From Crocosphaera sp. (lineage in GTDB: Bacteria > Cyanobacteriota > Cyanobacteriia > Cyanobacteriales > Microcystaceae): a stretch of DNA of 44,890 nucleotides. Both the position numbers and the translations under genes were made by a program. Positions within the stretch are counted from its first letter, which is position 1; each line of letters starts with the position of its first letter. Of this stretch, positions 42,665 through 44,890 are shown piece after piece. The notes under the pieces are model-generated. The model had not been told where the DNA came from. It did not search any database and saw only the letters and a program-made list of their open reading frames with translations. The stretch lies in assembly GCA_030064935.1 (NCBI GenBank), contig JASJEA010000004.1, forward strand, positions 1 to 44,890, written 5' to 3'.

Positions 42665-43639
42665 TTATTCATTAAGCTCTAAAAGTTTTTCTAAATCTTG
42701 AAAAGTTACTCCATAAGTCAGGGTTGGCTTATCATAACCTTTGAGATTAACTGTATTTTGAGAAAATAGCTGTTCTATCTGTTTTAACTCCACCGAATAC
42801 AGATAAGTTTCTTCTCCAATGGCCACGTCTAATTTTAATTCTTTGGTGGCTGACTCTAAGCGAAAGGCGGCATTAACCGTATCGCCAATAGCCGTATAAT
42901 CAGGGTGATCCCCACTGCCTGTATTACCCACCATTGAATATCCTGTATTAATCCCTGCACCAATGGTTAATTCAAAGGGGACAGGATACTGACGACTTAG
43001 GGTTTTTGTCATGGTATTGAGATCATTGACAGCTTGGAAAATTTGCAGCACATCCGCTTGAGTCACTTCATTTTCACCATGAAACCAAATGGCCATCACC
43101 GCATCCCCAATATATTTATCCACCCAACTTCCTGCGCTACGAATTATTTCCCCTGCTTGACGAAACCAATTACCAATCAAAGACGATAAAATCTTCTCGT
43201 CTAATTGTCTGGTTAAAATTGTAAAATTACGCATATCCACCACCATCACCGAGGTGAGACGACGTTCATGCAACACCATCGTGTCGCGATCAAACGAGTT
43301 ATAAGTGGGAAGAGTCCCAAACTCACGGGGGGGACAGTAAAATTCGACATTGGTTTTTCCAAACGTAACTTGATCGCCGTTTTTTAAAGAAGCCGGAATA
43401 CCTACACGGCGGCCATTAACAAAACTGCCATTGCGACTACCTAAATCAATCAACAAAAAACCACCGGTTTCTGTTGATTGCAAAATAGCATGGTTACGAG
43501 AAATACAATGATCCCCAATGGCAAAATCGTTTTCTCTTCCCCGTCCAATTGTCCAATAATTCCTACCCACTAAAGGGAAATAGCGTTTACCTTTAGCAGT
43601 ATCTAATAATAAATGGGGTGTTTTTCCGAGATTTTCCAC
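42665..43639 (-). CDS. FHA domain-class III nucleotide cyclase
   Basis: The 324-residue protein has an FHA domain (about 22-100: G32-R33, S47-R48 with H50 and GSRNGSFVNG), which binds phosphothreonine peptides, then a class III adenylate/guanylate cyclase domain (about 125-310). The metal Asp residues are D135 (VVDMRNFT) and D179 (KYIGDAVMA). The substrate Lys is K175, the Thr typical of class IIIb is T249 in YTAIGD, and the transition-state residues are N256 and R260. All catalytic residues are present, so activity is likely; cAMP is favoured. It links Ser/Thr phosphorylation to cyclic-nucleotide signalling. The start is GTG at 43639. It lies tail to tail with lipB. Confidence 0.9.
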   Translation of the reverse strand: MENLGKTPHLLLDTAKGKRYFPLVGRNYWTIGRGRENDFAIGDHCISRNHAILQSTETGGFLLIDLGSRNGSFVNGRRVGIPASLKNGDQVTFGKTNVEFYCPPREFGTLPTYNSFDRDTMVLHERRLTSVMVVDMRNFTILTRQLDEKILSSLIGNWFRQAGEIIRSAGSWVDKYIGDAVMAIWFHGENEVTQADVLQIFQAVNDLNTMTKTLSRQYPVPFELTIGAGINTGYSMVGNTGSGDHPDYTAIGDTVNAAFRLESATKELKLDVAIGEETYLYSVELKQIEQLFSQNTVNLKGYDKPTLTYGVTFQDLEKLLELNE

Positions 43640-43836
43640 AGATGTCTCAGGGGTGACAGCATGACAACAATCCAGGACTTAATGCCTATTACATTTTACC
43701 AAAAATAACACGGGAGCATGAAAGCCATTATCTTTTAAGCAATGGATGAAATGCGACTCGATTGGTTTTAACCCAGGGAGTCTCAAAAACGGATATTTAA
43801 CAATTGACAATTGATTGCTGATCAGTTCTTTATTTC

Positions 43837-44559
43837 TTAAGCAAAGGAAGCAGCAACCCAAAATAAACTATCTACTAAAATTGTACTCAATACAGCCCCC
43901 GCTAATGCCCACCAATGTCCCTTGGATTTCTGCATCGCCCATAAGCCAACCCCCAGAAGTACATTGACCAAAACAACCGCCCAACTCGTTCCCCAAGGGG
44001 TTTGTACTTGTTCTAAGGCCGAGTGAAAAATAGGGGTGGCTAAACTCGGATCAACTTGCATCAGTTGTCGCCAATGGGGAATTAATCCTGTGATATAAAA
44101 GTAAGCATCGGTAATGGCAGTCCCCAAAAGTGATCCCACATAAAAGAAATTACCCACTTGTCCCCACTTTTTCCATAAACACCATAAGGCGATGGGGACT
44201 CCTATGGATTCAATGGGCAGATGAATCAAGGGTTCCCAACGAAACCATCCCCAATAAATGGCACCGGCTAACCAACTCCAACTAAATCCGAACAGCAAAT
44301 CTCCCCATAAATGAGTCTTTGGCCGCTTCATCAGATAAAAAGCCAACCATAACCATACCCCTGTCATTAATAGGCTAATTTCAGGGCAAAAGCGCACTAA
44401 TGGGGCTTCGATAAACACCGGCACTGAAACTAAAAACCCCGATGCCAAAAAAGTCAACCAATTTTGGACTGTTTGTGCATTAACACTGTTTTGCCCCGCA
44501 GATACTGTATCTGAGGAGCTTAAAGCATTGCTGGAGACGGTGGAAGGAGAGGAAATCAA
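43837..44559 (-). CDS. DUF3120 membrane protein
   Basis: The 240-residue protein fits the cyanobacterial DUF3120 family. It has about six hydrophobic segments, with FLVSVPVFIEAPLVRFCPEI, LLFGFSWSWLAGAIYWGWFRWEPL and FFYVGSLLGTAITDAYFYITGL as recognisable segments. The first 30 residues are Ser-rich and variable (SSNALSSSDTVSAGQ). The start is TTG at 44559 with AAAGG about ten nt upstream; no better ATG lies within the non-conserved leader. Function is unknown. It is followed by the FHA-cyclase across 197 bp, on the same strand. Confidence 0.78.
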   Translation of the reverse strand: MISSPSTVSSNALSSSDTVSAGQNSVNAQTVQNWLTFLASGFLVSVPVFIEAPLVRFCPEISLLMTGVWLWLAFYLMKRPKTHLWGDLLFGFSWSWLAGAIYWGWFRWEPLIHLPIESIGVPIALWCLWKKWGQVGNFFYVGSLLGTAITDAYFYITGLIPHWRQLMQVDPSLATPIFHSALEQVQTPWGTSWAVVLVNVLLGVGLWAMQKSKGHWWALAGAVLSTILVDSLFWVAASFA

Positions 44560-44890
44560 CGTTTTGTTAACCTTTGTTTACTTTATGAGTTTTTTGTTAC
44601 CTTACTTAACTTATCGCAAAACTTCTTCTTCTGCTATATCCCCTGGGGGGGGATACCATTTATAATAGCGAACTCTTTTGGTTTAGTCAATAGACGCTAA
44701 AATGGGGATAAGGCTATTTTTTACAGCATTCAACAACCCTAACTTACTTAGTTTCACTACGTTGAAGGCGCGGGATTGCTACTCCCAAAAGTGCGACGTA
44801 AGAGTTGAATAGCCCATAGAGCCTAATTTTGGAACACACTCTCAAATACTTGTCTAGTTTGAGTTATCTGTAAGTTTGTTTGGGCAAACG
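44560..44890. other. Terminal gap with hairpins, upstream of the DUF3120 gene
   Basis: A perfect stem TATCCCC/GGGGATA lies at 44637-44655, with a G-rich loop. A longer imperfect fold may form between GGCTATT (44712-44718) and AATAGCC (44808-44814), enclosing GC-richer sequence with a stem GGGA/TCCC near 44773. No tRNA or known RNA was recognised. The region may hold a promoter of a gene beyond the window edge. Confidence 0.35.

Noticed and set aside
1-44890. tRNA or rRNA genes
   Set aside because: No T-loop-like GGTTCGAATCC segments or rRNA signatures were recognised in the gaps; a covariance search would be decisive.

Overview
The window is chromosomal DNA from a cyanobacterium. The evidence is about 18 copies of the HIP1 octamer GCGATCGC, an AT-rich base composition, and several cyanobacteria-restricted families: DUF2839, DUF3120, a DUF1400 hydrolase, TxlA, LrtA, an NdbB-type NDH-2, HemJ, and a stand-alone PCP_red domain. 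The gene set and the short heptamer arrays resemble unicellular Crocosphaera/Cyanothece-type strains; this placement is an inference from memory of the families and was not searched. No tRNA, rRNA, CRISPR array, phage module or intact insertion sequence was seen.

Layout. 1-6.1 kb: the end of a membrane protein, then prmA, serA, a sulfotransferase and a short RecQ helicase, all on the minus strand. 6.2-10.1 kb: a 61-residue PCP_red protein, a GH13 glucosidase and a secreted S8-family protein on the plus strand. 10.4-13.7 kb: a four-repeat PPC-like protein and a metallophosphoesterase on the minus strand. 13.7-16.7 kb: trmB and a SulP-STAS-cyclic-nucleotide-domain transporter. 16.7-21.8 kb: a small secreted protein, hemJ, a methyltransferase, cobM and a DUF1400 alpha/beta hydrolase on the minus strand. 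22-25.3 kb: small cyanobacterial proteins, an ACP phosphodiesterase and map. 25.3-33.2 kb: a broken xisH, ggt, pepP, a NIL-domain ferredoxin, txlA, a pentapeptide protein, nagA and purE. 33.5-36.6 kb: a type IV pilin-like gene and an arsB-arsH-arsC operon with a readable operator. 36.6-44.6 kb: a TrmJ/SpoU methyltransferase, a tnpB remnant, an ndbB-HAD-SDR gene run, lrtA, lipB, an FHA-guanylate/adenylate cyclase and a DUF3120 protein.

Genes that work together. The clearest unit is arsenic resistance: ACR3 efflux pump, ArsH flavoprotein and Cys8/Cys80/Cys82-type arsenate reductase. Two direct copies of ATCAA-N6-TTGAT lie just upstream and also fix the arsB start. hemJ and cobM are both tetrapyrrole genes but are separated by a methyltransferase and show no clear operon. 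Candidate cyclic-nucleotide components (FHA-cyclase, CpdA-like phosphoesterase, SulP with a degenerate cNMP fold) are scattered, and no functional link is shown.

The less expected content is between the genes. There are two MITE-like elements with TA-flanked TAGC/TAGT termini, a small palindromic element inside a truncated xisH, a dispersed repeat with core GGAGGCTTG in both orientations (one copy exactly at the break of a tnpB remnant), heptamer tandem arrays on both sides of prmA with its stop codon inside one, and a hairpin built from two HIP1 sites between pilin and arsC. I did not find a convincing wholly new multi-gene system; the strongest leads are listed as findings.
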